A stretch of DNA of 55,790 bases from Burkholderiales bacterium (GTDB lineage Bacteria > Pseudomonadota > Gammaproteobacteria > Burkholderiales > Burkholderiaceae_C): assembly GCA_016195825.1 (NCBI GenBank), contig JACPYV010000058.1:1-55790 (forward strand). The letters run 5' to 3'. This document shows positions 1 through 8,311 of this stretch, piece by piece. How positions within the stretch are numbered: position 1 is the stretch's first letter; every line of letters starts with the position of its first letter. Below the pieces are notes generated by a model. It did no database searches and was not told the origin of the DNA. It was given only the letters and a program-made list of their open reading frames with translations. A program made the translations under genes and the position numbers.

Positions 1-258
1 GACCTGATGATGCCGGGCATGGACGGCTTCGAGGTGCTGCACCAATTGCGCAGCGACCCCTCGCTGGCGGCGCTGCCGGTGGTGGTCTGGACCGCGATGG
101 CGCTGACGCCCGAGGATCTGGCCCAGCTGGCCGCATCCGCCCAGGTGATCGCCAGCAAGGGCTCTGCCGGCTCGCTGGAGCAGGTGCGAGACGCGTTGCT
201 GCACTGGGTCCGCGCGCAGGCCGCCCCATCGGTCAACGCCGCGGCCGGGGAGGCCTGA
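1..258 (+). CDS. Receiver domain, C-terminal end of a regulator (5' truncated by window)
   Basis: Only the last 85 codons are visible; the frame is open at base 1, so the gene begins outside the window. The visible part is the second half of a two-component receiver domain. It starts at the probable phosphoacceptor Asp of a D-L-M-M-P-G-M-D-G motif, continues with the switch Thr in a V-W-T-A strand and ends with the conserved Lys in A-S-K-G. It stops about 25 residues after that Lys, so nothing follows the receiver. A hybrid sensor kinase ending in a receiver is the likeliest parent, but the N-terminal part cannot be seen. The next gene, also a receiver, starts 2 bases after this stop, so the two are probably co-transcribed and act in one phosphorelay. 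Confidence 0.85.
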   Translation, partial: DLMMPGMDGFEVLHQLRSDPSLAALPVVVWTAMALTPEDLAQLAASAQVIASKGSAGSLEQVRDALLHWVRAQAAPSVNAAAGEA

Positions 259-259
259 G

Positions 260-631
260 ATGAGCGAACTCTGCATCCTGGTCGTGGATGACCACGAGGT
301 CAATCTGCTGCTCGCCGAATGCGTGCTGGAGGCGAGCGGCATGCAGGTGCTGCGGGCGCTGGACGCCGATGCCGCGCGCGCCGTGCTGCAGGCCGAGCGC
401 CCCGACCTCATCCTGCTCGACATCCAGCTGCCCGGCGTGGACGGCCTGGCGCTGGCCCGCGAGTTCAAGGCCGACGCGCGGCTGGCGGGTGTGCCCGTCA
501 TCGCCTTCACCGCGCACGCCATGAGCGGCGACGAGGTGCGCTTCTGTGCGGCCGGGTTTGACGGCTATTTGGCCAAGCCCATCGAGGTGGCCCGCTTCGC
601 CCAGCAGGTGCGGGCCTTTCTGGCCTCCTAA
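260..631 (+). CDS. Single-domain response regulator (CheY-like receiver)
   Basis: A 123-residue protein made of one receiver domain with no output domain. The acidic pair is D10/D11, the phosphoacceptor is D54 in L-L-D-I-Q-L-P, the switch Thr lies in F-T-A-H, and the conserved Lys is in A-K-P-I. All residues needed for phosphorylation are present. It directly follows the receiver at the window start with a 1-base gap, which suggests a phosphorelay in which this protein receives phosphate from, or passes it on from, the upstream hybrid protein. The KPI/AHAM features resemble receivers of hybrid kinases more than CheY of chemotaxis. The target is unknown. Confidence 0.9.
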   Translation: MSELCILVVDDHEVNLLLAECVLEASGMQVLRALDADAARAVLQAERPDLILLDIQLPGVDGLALAREFKADARLAGVPVIAFTAHAMSGDEVRFCAAGFDGYLAKPIEVARFAQQVRAFLAS

Positions 632-676
632 AATCCCGACATTGCCGCCCCTGTTGCTGCGTCGCAGCCTCTCGCC

Positions 677-1573
677 ATGCCCCAAGCTTTGCTCCAGTCC
701 TCCCTCACGTCGCTGCCCCTGCTCGGCCGCGGCAAGGTGCGCGAGAACTACGCCGTCGGCGAGGACCGCATCCTGATGATCGCCAGCGACCGCCTGTCCG
801 CCTTCGACGTCATCATGGGCGAGCCTGTGCCCGGCAAGGGCGCGCTGCTGACGACGATCGCGCTGTTCTGGTTCGACAAGCTCCAGGGCATCGTGCCCAA
901 CCACCTGACTGGCGACGACCCGCTCAGTGCCGTCACGCCGCAGGAGCGCGAGCAGGTGCGGGGCCGCTCCATGCTGGTCAAGCGCCTCAAGCCCCTGCCG
1001 GTGGAAGCCGTCGTGCGCGGCTACCTGGCCGGCAGCGGCTGGGCGGAGTACCAGAAGAGCGGCAGCGTCTGCGGCGTCGCCCTGCCGCCCGGGCTGCGCA
1101 ATGCCGACAAGCTGCCGGCGCCCATCTTCACGCCCGCCACCAAGGCCGAGATGGGCGACCATGATGAGAACATCTCGTTCGACAAGATGGCTGACATCAT
1201 CGGCGCCGACTTGGCGGCCCGCGTGCGCGACGTCTCCATCCAGCTCTACCAGCGCGCCGCCGACTACGCGCTCACCAAGGGCATCATCATTGCGGACACC
1301 AAGTTCGAGTTCGGCCTGGATGCCGACGGCACGCTGACGCTGATGGACGAGGTGCTGACGCCCGACTCCTCGCGCTACTGGCCCGTCGAAAGCTATGCGC
1401 CGGGCAGCAACCCGCCGAGCTACGACAAGCAGTTCGTGCGCGACTGGCTGGAGCAGGCTACCGTGGACGGCAAGCCCTGGGGCAAGACTGCACCGGCGCC
1501 GGCCCTGCCGCCCGAGGTCATCGCCAGGACCGTGCAGAAGTACGAGGAAGCGCTGCAGCGGCTGACCGCATGA
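677..1573 (+). CDS. purC: Phosphoribosylaminoimidazole-succinocarboxamide synthase (SAICAR synthetase)
   Basis: 298 residues. It ligates aspartate to CAIR using ATP to give SAICAR in de novo purine synthesis, in the cytoplasm. The N-terminal G-K-V-R-E-N-Y motif, followed by [10 protein letters not shown], is the ATP-binding signature of the family. [10 protein letters not shown] near residue 210 and the [10 protein letters not shown] motif are also typical. The length matches the longer (about 300-residue) proteobacterial and yeast-like form rather than the 237-residue E. coli form. A TAAAAT sequence at 629-634, overlapping the stop of the previous gene, could be a -10 box. In many relatives purC sits next to purE and purK; here three unrelated genes lie between them. 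Confidence 0.96.
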   Translation: MPQALLQSSLTSLPLLGRGKVRENYAVGEDRILMIASDRLSAFDVIMGEPVPGKGALLTTIALFWFDKLQGIVPNHLTGDDPLSAVTPQEREQVRGRSMLVKRLKPLPVEAVVRGYLAGSGWAEYQKSGSVCGVALPPGLRNADKLPAPIFTPATKAEMGDHDENISFDKMADIIGADLAARVRDVSIQLYQRAADYALTKGIIIADTKFEFGLDADGTLTLMDEVLTPDSSRYWPVESYAPGSNPPSYDKQFVRDWLEQATVDGKPWGKTAPAPALPPEVIARTVQKYEEALQRLTA

Positions 1574-1643
1574 ACCCCGCGCGACTGCCCGAAGGGGCTC
1601 AATTCCGTTCGGCGGGGCGGTGCGCAGCGCGGAGAGTGCGTCG

Positions 1644-2783
1644 ATGAGCGCGACCGGGCCGGTGAAGCTGCGCAGCCGGCTGGCCCAGCGGCTGGACGGT
1701 GAGATCGCCGCCGTGGCCGCGATGCCGGCCCGCGCCGCCGTGCTGCAGGTCCAGCGCGCCATCCTGTGGCTGCGCCATGGCCGCGAGGCCGAGGCCCGCG
1801 AGGAACTGGACCGCCTGCATGCCCGCGCGCTGGTGCATCCGCGCGTCGAACTGGCGGCCTGGCTGCACTTGGCCGAAGGCCTGTGGGCCTATTTCAATGC
1901 CTTCGGCGGCGACGCGCGCGACCGCGTGCGTCGGGCCCGCGTGATGGCGGCCGCCGCCGACTTGCCGTCGCTGCAGGCCCAGGCCGACGCCTGGCTGGCG
2001 CAGATGGACTTCGTTGGCCGCGACATCGATGGTCTCATCACGCACGCGCGTGACGCGCTGGCCGTGCTGCAGCCCAACGACCATGCCGCCACCTACCGCG
2101 TCGCGACGGCACTGGCCTCCGCTTGGAGCTTGGCCGCCGGCGAGGCGGCCGCATCGCCCTGGTATGGCTGGGCGCGCCAGCATGCCATCGCCGAGGGTGA
2201 CGACGCTGGCCTGGCGGCGCTGCTCTACAACCTGACCCAGATGCGCGCGCTGCGCATCCGCCATGCAGCGCTGGCCGGCGAGCCTGGCGAGGCGCCGGCC
2301 GCGCTGCTGGGCATCGAATCCATTGGCCACTACGACGACGCCGTCGGCGGCTCCGCCCGCGGCGACCTGACGCCACTGCTGCGCGGCCAGTTGCTGACGG
2401 TGCAGGGCGACTTCGCCGAAGCCGCCACGCTGTTGCAGGCCCAGTTGCCCGCCGCCATGGCGGCCGGCCTGGCCCGGCTGGGCGGCAGCCTGCTGGCCGA
2501 CCTGGCCTGGTGCTGGGCCAACACCGGCGACCCACTGCGTGCCCGCGCGCTGGCCGACCAGGCCGCCATCGAGGTGCAGGCCGAGGACGCCGCGCGTTGC
2601 GACATCGACGACCGCGCCGCGCTGCACGCCCGCCTGGCCCAGGTCTACGCCAAGCTGCGCGAGGATGTGCTCGCTGCCCGCCAGGCCGACGCCGCCACCA
2701 CTGCCTGGGCCCAGGACGCCGCCCAGCGCCGGGCCTGGGCCGAGCGCCTGACGGCGGCCGGCTTGAGCACTCCGCCACGCTGA
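1644..2783 (+). CDS. TPR-like repeat protein of unknown function
   Basis: 379 residues from the ATG at 1644; an in-frame GTG at 1620 is possible but less likely. The whole protein is alpha-helical, Ala/Leu/Arg-rich and made of repeated helix pairs, such as the segments with R-A-I-L-W-L-R-H-G-R-E-A-E-A-R and A-D-L-A-W-C-W-A-N-T-G-D-P-L-R-A-R-A. This is the look of tetratricopeptide-type scaffolds. There is no signal peptide, membrane segment or catalytic motif. It is 53 bases upstream of a Ser/Thr kinase on the same strand, so it may be a partner or substrate of that kinase; this is inferred from position alone. Similar TPR proteins are often annotated only as hypothetical. Confidence 0.75.
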   Translation: MSATGPVKLRSRLAQRLDGEIAAVAAMPARAAVLQVQRAILWLRHGREAEAREELDRLHARALVHPRVELAAWLHLAEGLWAYFNAFGGDARDRVRRARVMAAAADLPSLQAQADAWLAQMDFVGRDIDGLITHARDALAVLQPNDHAATYRVATALASAWSLAAGEAAASPWYGWARQHAIAEGDDAGLAALLYNLTQMRALRIRHAALAGEPGEAPAALLGIESIGHYDDAVGGSARGDLTPLLRGQLLTVQGDFAEAATLLQAQLPAAMAAGLARLGGSLLADLAWCWANTGDPLRARALADQAAIEVQAEDAARCDIDDRAALHARLAQVYAKLREDVLAARQADAATTAWAQDAAQRRAWAERLTAAGLSTPPR

Positions 2784-2836
2784 CAGGGGCAGTTCCGGGC
2801 TTTCAGCGCGCCCGGGCTGCGTTACCCTCCCCCGCC

Positions 2837-4543
2837 ATGACCGCCGACGCCTCAGCCGACGACACCATCAACGCCTTGCCGCCCGGCACCCGTTTCGGGG
2901 AGCTGGAGATCCTGGGCACGCTGGGCGTGGGCGGCTTCGGCATCGTCTACCTCGCGCGTGACCACTCTCTGGAGCGCGAGATCGCGATCAAGGAGTACAT
3001 GCCCAGCCAGTTTGCGCAGCGCGACGGGCGCTCGCAGGTCTCGGTGCGCTCCATCTCCATGCGCGAGACCTTCGAGCTGGGCCGGCGCAGCTTCGTCAAC
3101 GAGGCGCGGCTGCTGGCCCGTTTCGACCACCCCTCGCTGCTCAAGGTCTACCGCTTCTGGGAGGCCAACGGCACGGCCTACATGGCCATGCCGCGCCTGG
3201 TGGGCCAGAACCTGCGCGAGGCGCGCCGCGGGCTGCCCGCGGTGCCGCCGCCCGAGGCTTGGGCGCGGCGTGTGTTCGACGCCGTGCTGGGCGGCCTGGA
3301 GGCGCTGCACGCCCAGCAGGTGTGGCACCGTGACGTCGCGCCCGACAACATCTTCCTGCCGGCCGACGGCAGCACGCCCATCCTGCTGGACTTTGGCGCC
3401 GCCCGCCAGGCCATTGGCGACCGCACCCAGGTCTTCACGGCCATCCTCAAGCCCAGCTTCGCGCCCATCGAGCAATACGCCGAGGCCGCCAGCCTGAAGC
3501 AAGGCCCCTGGACCGACTTCTACGCGCTGGCCGCCGTCATGCACGAGCTGCTGACCGGCCGCCCGCCGCCGCCCTGTACCGCGCGTGCGATGGGCGACGA
3601 GCTGGCGCCGTTGGCGGCGCCGGGCTACTCGCCCCGTTTCCTCGCCGCGCTGGACTGGGCGCTGCGCGTGCCGCCGCACCAGCGCCCCGTCAGCGCCGCC
3701 GCCTGGCGCGAGGTGCTGGATGGCCGTGCACCCGTGCCGCCGCCCCAGGCCGCGCCGCCCCGCGTGGCCCCGGCGCCGCATGTGCCGCTGGACATCGAGT
3801 TCGCCGACACCGTGCAAGCGCTGCCCGAAGAGATGCTGCGCACGACGCTGGTGCCGCCTGCCCAGCCGGCCCGCCAGGCCATCAGGCCGGACCAGCCCGC
3901 CCCGGCTGCCCCGCCTGCCCTGCCTGCCCGGCGCAAAGGCCCCCTGCTGCTGGCGGCTGCTGCCTTGGTGCTGCTGCTGCTGGGACTCTTCATCGGGCAG
4001 CTGCGCGGCAACATGGCCCCGCATGGACCACCGGCGTCGGCGGACGCGGCATCCGCCGCTGCGTCGGCCGCGGCCGACGCGCAGGTCGTGGCCGGGCCTG
4101 TGGCCTCGGTGCCGGCGGCCAATGTGCCGGCCGTTGTCGAGGCCGTATCGCCGCCGACCGTCAAGCCATTGCCGACCACCGCTGCAGCCAGCAGCCCTGC
4201 GCCGCGGCCCGCCGTGGCGGCATCGGTTGCGCCGCGCCGCGATGGCGCGCTCAAGCCCATCGTCACCGAGAAGGCTGGCGACTACCGCCCCATGCCGCGC
4301 AGCCCCGTGTTTGCCGCGCCGGAGCCAGTGGCCTCGGCCGCCACCGTGCCGGTGCAGGCCGCGCCGGCCTCGGCGCCGGGCGAGCCGCGCACGGCGTCGG
4401 AAGCCTGTGGCAGCCGCGTGCTGCTGGCGCGCGTCTGGTGCATTGACCGGCAATGCGAGAAGCCGCAGTTCCGCGGCGACCCCGAGTGCGTCAAGCTGCG
4501 CGAGATCCGCGAGCAGCGCAACAGCCACCGCGACGTGCCCTGA
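2837..4543 (+). CDS. Membrane-anchored serine/threonine protein kinase
   Basis: 568 residues from the ATG at 2837. Residues about 25-285 form a Hanks-type kinase: a glycine loop G-V-G-G-F-G, a Lys in A-I-K-E-Y, the catalytic H-R-D-V-A-P-D-N near residue 162 and D-F-G-A-A near 185. The Lys usual after H-R-D-x is Ala, as in a proteobacterial subfamily whose activation segment contains L-K-P-x-[YF]-A-P-I-E-Q-Y, also seen here. A proline-rich linker leads to one transmembrane helix (about 371-390), followed by a roughly 170-residue Ala/Pro-rich outer region. The outer region ends in a Cys-containing tail (A-C-G-S-R...W-C-I-D-R-Q-C...D-P-E-C) that could form disulphides or bind a ligand. The kinase domain faces the cytoplasm. 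The target is unknown; the adjacent TPR gene is a candidate. Confidence 0.9.
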   Translation: MTADASADDTINALPPGTRFGELEILGTLGVGGFGIVYLARDHSLEREIAIKEYMPSQFAQRDGRSQVSVRSISMRETFELGRRSFVNEARLLARFDHPSLLKVYRFWEANGTAYMAMPRLVGQNLREARRGLPAVPPPEAWARRVFDAVLGGLEALHAQQVWHRDVAPDNIFLPADGSTPILLDFGAARQAIGDRTQVFTAILKPSFAPIEQYAEAASLKQGPWTDFYALAAVMHELLTGRPPPPCTARAMGDELAPLAAPGYSPRFLAALDWALRVPPHQRPVSAAAWREVLDGRAPVPPPQAAPPRVAPAPHVPLDIEFADTVQALPEEMLRTTLVPPAQPARQAIRPDQPAPAAPPALPARRKGPLLLAAAALVLLLLGLFIGQLRGNMAPHGPPASADAASAAASAAADAQVVAGPVASVPAANVPAVVEAVSPPTVKPLPTTAAASSPAPRPAVAASVAPRRDGALKPIVTEKAGDYRPMPRSPVFAAPEPVASAATVPVQAAPASAPGEPRTASEACGSRVLLARVWCIDRQCEKPQFRGDPECVKLREIREQRNSHRDVP

Positions 4544-4567
4544 CCGGCCAGGCCGGCCCCGGCAGGC

Positions 4568-5515
4568 TCAGAACAGCGCCATCGACAGCTTGCGACGGTA
4601 GCCGTCGAGCAGCGGATCGCTGTGCACCACGGCCTTGCCGGTCAGCTCCAGCGCACCGGCCTTGGCCTCGGCGGCCGGCTTGGGGGCCGGCTTGGTCAGC
4701 AGCTCCAGGATGGCCACATAGGTCTTGCGTGCGGCTTCGCCGTTCCAGGCCTTGTCGCGCATGATGATTTCCAGCAGCTCGTCCATCGCGTCGGTGAACC
4801 GCTGGCCGGCCAGATGGGTTTGCGCGAGCGCGAAGCGGGCATCGAAATCGCGCTTGTTGGCGGCGATGGCCGCCTGCAGCGCGGCGGGGTCGGCCGTGGC
4901 GGCGGCCTCAGTGGCGGTCAGCCAGGTGGCCAGCGCCGCGAGGCGGGGCGAGGGCGTCAGCGTGTCGGCCGCCTTGGCCGCAACCGGCGCGAAGGCCTCG
5001 CGGGCCTCTGCCACCAGGCCCAGCTCGAGCAACGACTTCACGTAGTCGAAGCGAGCCACGTCGTTGGCCGGGTCGGTTTGCACGGCGTGGGCCAGCTTGC
5101 CCAAGGCTGCCTCCAGGTCGCCCTCGGCCATCAGGTCTTCGGCTTCGGCCACGTCGGCCTGGGCCTCCAGCATCTCGCCGGGCGGCACGTGCTTGTCCAG
5201 GAACTCGCGGATCTGCGCCTCGGGGATGGCGCCGACGAAGCCGTCCACCGGCTGGCCGCCAGCGAACATCACGCAGAACGGGATGCTGCGCACGCCGAAC
5301 ATCTGGCTGAGCTGCGTGGCGATCTCGGGCACCTCGTCGCTGTTGAGCTTGGCCAGCGTGAAGCGGCCGGCGTAGGCCTCTTCCAGCTTTTCCAGGATGG
5401 GGCCCAGCGTGCGGCAGGGGCCGCACCACGGCGCCCAGATGTCCAGTAGCACGGGCTGCTGCTGGGAGGCGACGATGAGTTCGGCTTCGAAGTTCTGGAG
5501 GGTGATGTCGATCAT
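4568..5515 (-). CDS. cnoX: Thioredoxin-TPR fusion, chaperedoxin CnoX (YbbN)
   Basis: 315 residues from the ATG at 5515, where the thioredoxin fold begins with M-I-D-I-T. Residues 1-110 are a thioredoxin domain with the active site W30-C31-G-P-C34 and the cis-Pro loop R-S-I-P-F. The rest is a TPR-type helical domain with A-E-D-L-M-A-E-G-D-L-E-A-A-L as the first repeat. CnoX proteins protect cytoplasmic proteins during oxidative stress and hand clients to GroEL or DnaK. E. coli CnoX has lost one active-site Cys, but this one keeps both, as in Caulobacter, so it may also reduce disulphides. It is divergent from purE, with 80 bases between the start codons, and converges on the kinase gene. Confidence 0.93.
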   Translation of the reverse strand: MIDITLQNFEAELIVASQQQPVLLDIWAPWCGPCRTLGPILEKLEEAYAGRFTLAKLNSDEVPEIATQLSQMFGVRSIPFCVMFAGGQPVDGFVGAIPEAQIREFLDKHVPPGEMLEAQADVAEAEDLMAEGDLEAALGKLAHAVQTDPANDVARFDYVKSLLELGLVAEAREAFAPVAAKAADTLTPSPRLAALATWLTATEAAATADPAALQAAIAANKRDFDARFALAQTHLAGQRFTDAMDELLEIIMRDKAWNGEAARKTYVAILELLTKPAPKPAAEAKAGALELTGKAVVHSDPLLDGYRRKLSMALF

Positions 5516-5595
5516 GGCGGCGAAATAAGGGGCCCAGGGGGAGGTGGAGACTCGGCTTCTACAATTCAAGGCTTTCCTGAGCCTCGGAGCGCGCT

Positions 5596-6108
5596 TTGTC
5601 CACGTCAGCCCCCACGAACCCAGACGCCGTCATCGGCATCGTCATGGGCTCCAGCAGTGACTGGGAAACGATGAAGCAGGCGGCCGAGATTCTGACCGAG
5701 TTCGGTGTCGGCTTCGAGGCGCGCGTCGTCTCGGCCCACCGCATGCCCGACGAGATGTTCGCTTACGCCGAGGCTGCCTCGGGCCGCGGGCTGAAGGCCA
5801 TCATCGCTGGCGCAGGCGGAGCGGCCCACCTGCCGGGCATGTTGGCGGCCAAGACGACGGTGCCCGTGCTGGGCGTCCCGGTGGCCAGCCGCCACCTGCA
5901 GGGCGTCGACTCGCTGCATTCCATCGTGCAGATGCCCAAGGGCATCCCGGTCGCGACGTTTGCCATCGGCAATGCCGGCGCGGCGAACGCGGCGCTGTTC
6001 GCGGTGGCCATGCTGGCGACGGGCGATGCGGCCTTGCTGCAGAAGCTGAACGCCTTCCGCGCCCGGCAGACGGCGGTGGCGCAGGCGATGAGCGAGGACC
6101 TGCGCTGA
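5596..6108 (+). CDS. purE: N5-carboxyaminoimidazole ribonucleotide mutase
   Basis: 170 residues. It converts N5-CAIR to CAIR in purine synthesis. The motif G-S-S-S-D-W-E-T-M near residue 17 and S-A-H-R-M-P near residue 50 are the substrate-binding and catalytic elements, with the active-site His in [15 protein letters not shown] is also present. The start is a TTG at 5596, because no in-frame ATG lies before the conserved core. A TACAAT at 5560-5565 is a plausible -10 box about 30 bases before the start. The stop overlaps the purK start by one base (TGATG), so translation is coupled and the two enzymes are made together. Confidence 0.96.
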   Translation: MSTSAPTNPDAVIGIVMGSSSDWETMKQAAEILTEFGVGFEARVVSAHRMPDEMFAYAEAASGRGLKAIIAGAGGAAHLPGMLAAKTTVPVLGVPVASRHLQGVDSLHSIVQMPKGIPVATFAIGNAGAANAALFAVAMLATGDAALLQKLNAFRARQTAVAQAMSEDLR

Positions 6109-7301
6109 TGACGGCACTGCTCCCGGGCACCGCGACGCTGGGCGTCCTCGGTGGCGGCCAACTGGGCCGCATGTTCGTGCATGCCGCCCAGGCCATGGGC
6201 TACCGCTGCATCGTGCTGGACCCGGACGCGATCAGCCCGGCCGGCGCTGTGGCCGAGAAGCACCTGAAGGCTGACTACCTGGACTCCTTCGGCCTGGCCC
6301 AGCTGGCGCGCGACTGCGACGCGATCACGACCGAGTTCGAGAACGTGCCGGCACTGGCGCTTGAGACGCTGGCCGGCATGCGCGTCGTCGCGCCCTCGGG
6401 CGCTTCGGTGGCCGTCTGCCAGGACCGCGCCGTCGAGAAGGCCCATTTCGAGGCGGCTGGCGTGCCCTGCGCGCCGCATGCCGTCATCACCAACGAGATC
6501 GAGCTGGCCGCGGTGGACCCCGCGCTGCTGCCCGGCATCCTGAAGACCAGCCGCATGGGCTATGACGGCAAGGGCCAGGTGCGTGTGGCGACGGCCGCCG
6601 AGCTTGCCGACGCCTGGCGGGGCCTGAAGCAGGTGCCCTGCGTGCTGGAGCAGTTGCTGCCGCTGAAGGCCGAGCTGAGCGTGCTGGTCGCGCGCGGCGC
6701 GGACGGGCAGCTCGTCAACTACCCCGTGCAGCAGAACCTGCACCGCGGCGGCATCCTGGCCGTCACCGAGGTGCCGGCGCCGGACGTGCCGGCCGAGGTG
6801 GCGAAGCGGGCCATCGCCGCGGCTCGCCAGGTGGCCGAGACGCTGAACTACGTCGGCGTGTTGTGCGTCGAGTTCTTCTGGCTGGATGAGAACGACGCGG
6901 CCGGCCGGCCGGTCAGCGATGGCCGCCTGGTCGTCAACGAGATGGCGCCGCGCCCGCACAACTCCGGCCACTGGACGATGAACGGCGCCGATGTGTCGCA
7001 GTTCGAGCTGCAGGTCAGGGCGCTGGCCGGCCTGCCGCTGCAGGCCCCGAGCCAGCATTCGGCGTCGGTCATGCTGAACCTGCTGGGCGACCTGTGGTTC
7101 AGCGCCGCGGGCGGCCCCACGCCGCCGGCCTGGGACCGGGTGTTGGCACTGCCGGGCACGCACCTGCACCTGTACGGCAAGACCGACGCGCGCCACGGCC
7201 GCAAGATGGGCCACCTGAACATCACGGCCGACACGCCGGAAGGCGCGCACGTGGTCGCCCTGCAAGCCGCCGCGATCCTCGGGCTGCCCACCGACTTCTG
7301 A
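6108..7301 (+). CDS. purK: N5-carboxyaminoimidazole ribonucleotide synthase
   Basis: 397 residues, ATP-grasp family. It carboxylates AIR with bicarbonate and ATP to give N5-CAIR, the substrate of the PurE product encoded just upstream. The N-terminal nucleotide-type loop G-V-L-G-G-G-Q-L-G-R-M is the family hallmark. The middle shows T-S-R-M-G-Y-D-G-K-G-Q of the ATP-grasp fold, and N-E-M-A-P-R-P-H-N-S-G-H contains the metal-binding Glu and Asn. The length matches the longer form of the family. One-base overlaps at both ends (with purE and with sua5) show a translationally coupled operon. Confidence 0.97.
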   Translation: MTALLPGTATLGVLGGGQLGRMFVHAAQAMGYRCIVLDPDAISPAGAVAEKHLKADYLDSFGLAQLARDCDAITTEFENVPALALETLAGMRVVAPSGASVAVCQDRAVEKAHFEAAGVPCAPHAVITNEIELAAVDPALLPGILKTSRMGYDGKGQVRVATAAELADAWRGLKQVPCVLEQLLPLKAELSVLVARGADGQLVNYPVQQNLHRGGILAVTEVPAPDVPAEVAKRAIAAARQVAETLNYVGVLCVEFFWLDENDAAGRPVSDGRLVVNEMAPRPHNSGHWTMNGADVSQFELQVRALAGLPLQAPSQHSASVMLNLLGDLWFSAAGGPTPPAWDRVLALPGTHLHLYGKTDARHGRKMGHLNITADTPEGAHVVALQAAAILGLPTDF

Positions 7302-8287
7302 TGCTGGTTCTGCCCGGTCACGATCCCGCTGCCGTCCAGGCCGCTGCCCGGCGCCTGGCGGACGGCGAGCTGCTGGGCCTGCCGACCGAGACGGTCTACG
7401 GCCTGGCCGCGCGCGCCGACAGCGATGCCGCCGTGGCCAGGATCTTTGCCGCCAAGGGCCGGCCCAGCGACCACCCGCTCATCGTCCACGTGCTGGACGC
7501 CGCGGGCGCCGAGCCCTTTGCCGACCACTTGCCTGCCACGGCGCGACGGCTGATGGCTGACTTTTGGCCCGGCCCGCTGACCGTCATCGTGCCGCGCAAG
7601 GCGGGTGTGGCCGAAGCGGCGGCCGGTGGACAGGCCACGGTGGCGCTGCGCGCGCCGGCCCACCCGGTCGCCCGCGCCGTACTGGCCGCGGCGCGCGAGC
7701 TGGGCGTGCAAGGCGTGGCCGCGCCCAGCGCCAACCGCTTCGGCCGCGTCAGCCCGACGTTGGCCCGCCATGTCGTCGAGGAATTCGGCCCCGAGCTGAT
7801 GGTGCTGGACGGCGGTGCCTGCGAGGTGGGCATCGAGTCCAGCATCGTGGACTGCAGCCGCGCGCGCCCGGCGCTGCTGCGCCCCGGCCTCATCAGCCGC
7901 AGCCGCATCGAGGCGGCGCTGGGCGAGGCGCTGGCTGAAGCCGACGCCGCCGCGCCCAAGGCCTCGGGCACGCTGGCCGCGCACTATGCGCCGACCGCCC
8001 GTGTGCGCCTGCTGGATGCCGGCAGCCTGGCTTTACGTTGCGCCACAGCGGCGGCCAGCGGGGGCCTGGAGGGGGTGGCGGTATATTCACGCGCCCAGCT
8101 GCCGGCCTGGCGCTGGCAGGTCCTGCCGGCAGACCCGGCGGCGGCGGCCCACGAATTGTTCGCGGTGCTGCGCCTCCTGGATGCGGCCGGCGCCCGCGAA
8201 ATCTGGGTCGAGGCACCGCCGCGCGACCCCGCCTGGGATGGTGTGCGCGACCGGCTCAGCCGGGCCGCCGCCGCCTTCACCGATTGA
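7301..8287 (+). CDS. sua5: L-threonylcarbamoyladenylate synthase, Sua5 type
   Basis: 328 residues from the ATG at 7301, which overlaps the purK stop. It makes threonylcarbamoyl-AMP from threonine, bicarbonate and ATP, the first step of t6A modification at position 37 of ANN-decoding tRNAs. The YrdC domain (about 1-200) shows G-L-P-T-E-T-V-Y-G-L-A, K-G-R-P-S-D-H-P-L and P-S-A-N-R-F-G-R. The C-terminal Sua5 domain (about 215-328) makes it the two-domain Sua5 form rather than the short TsaC. The S-G-T-L-A-A-H-Y-A-P-T linker is typical of this form. Co-transcription with purEK is common in Burkholderiales. Confidence 0.95.
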   Translation: MLVLPGHDPAAVQAAARRLADGELLGLPTETVYGLAARADSDAAVARIFAAKGRPSDHPLIVHVLDAAGAEPFADHLPATARRLMADFWPGPLTVIVPRKAGVAEAAAGGQATVALRAPAHPVARAVLAAARELGVQGVAAPSANRFGRVSPTLARHVVEEFGPELMVLDGGACEVGIESSIVDCSRARPALLRPGLISRSRIEAALGEALAEADAAAPKASGTLAAHYAPTARVRLLDAGSLALRCATAAASGGLEGVAVYSRAQLPAWRWQVLPADPAAAAHELFAVLRLLDAAGAREIWVEAPPRDPAWDGVRDRLSRAAAAFTD

Positions 8288-8311
8288 GTTTTTGTCCCTG
8301 AGTTGATCGTC

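Noticed and set aside
233..1762. 509-codon minus-strand open frame opposite purC
   Set aside because: It lies opposite purC and the receiver gene, has low-complexity composition and no recognisable domain. Such frames are common in GC-rich DNA.
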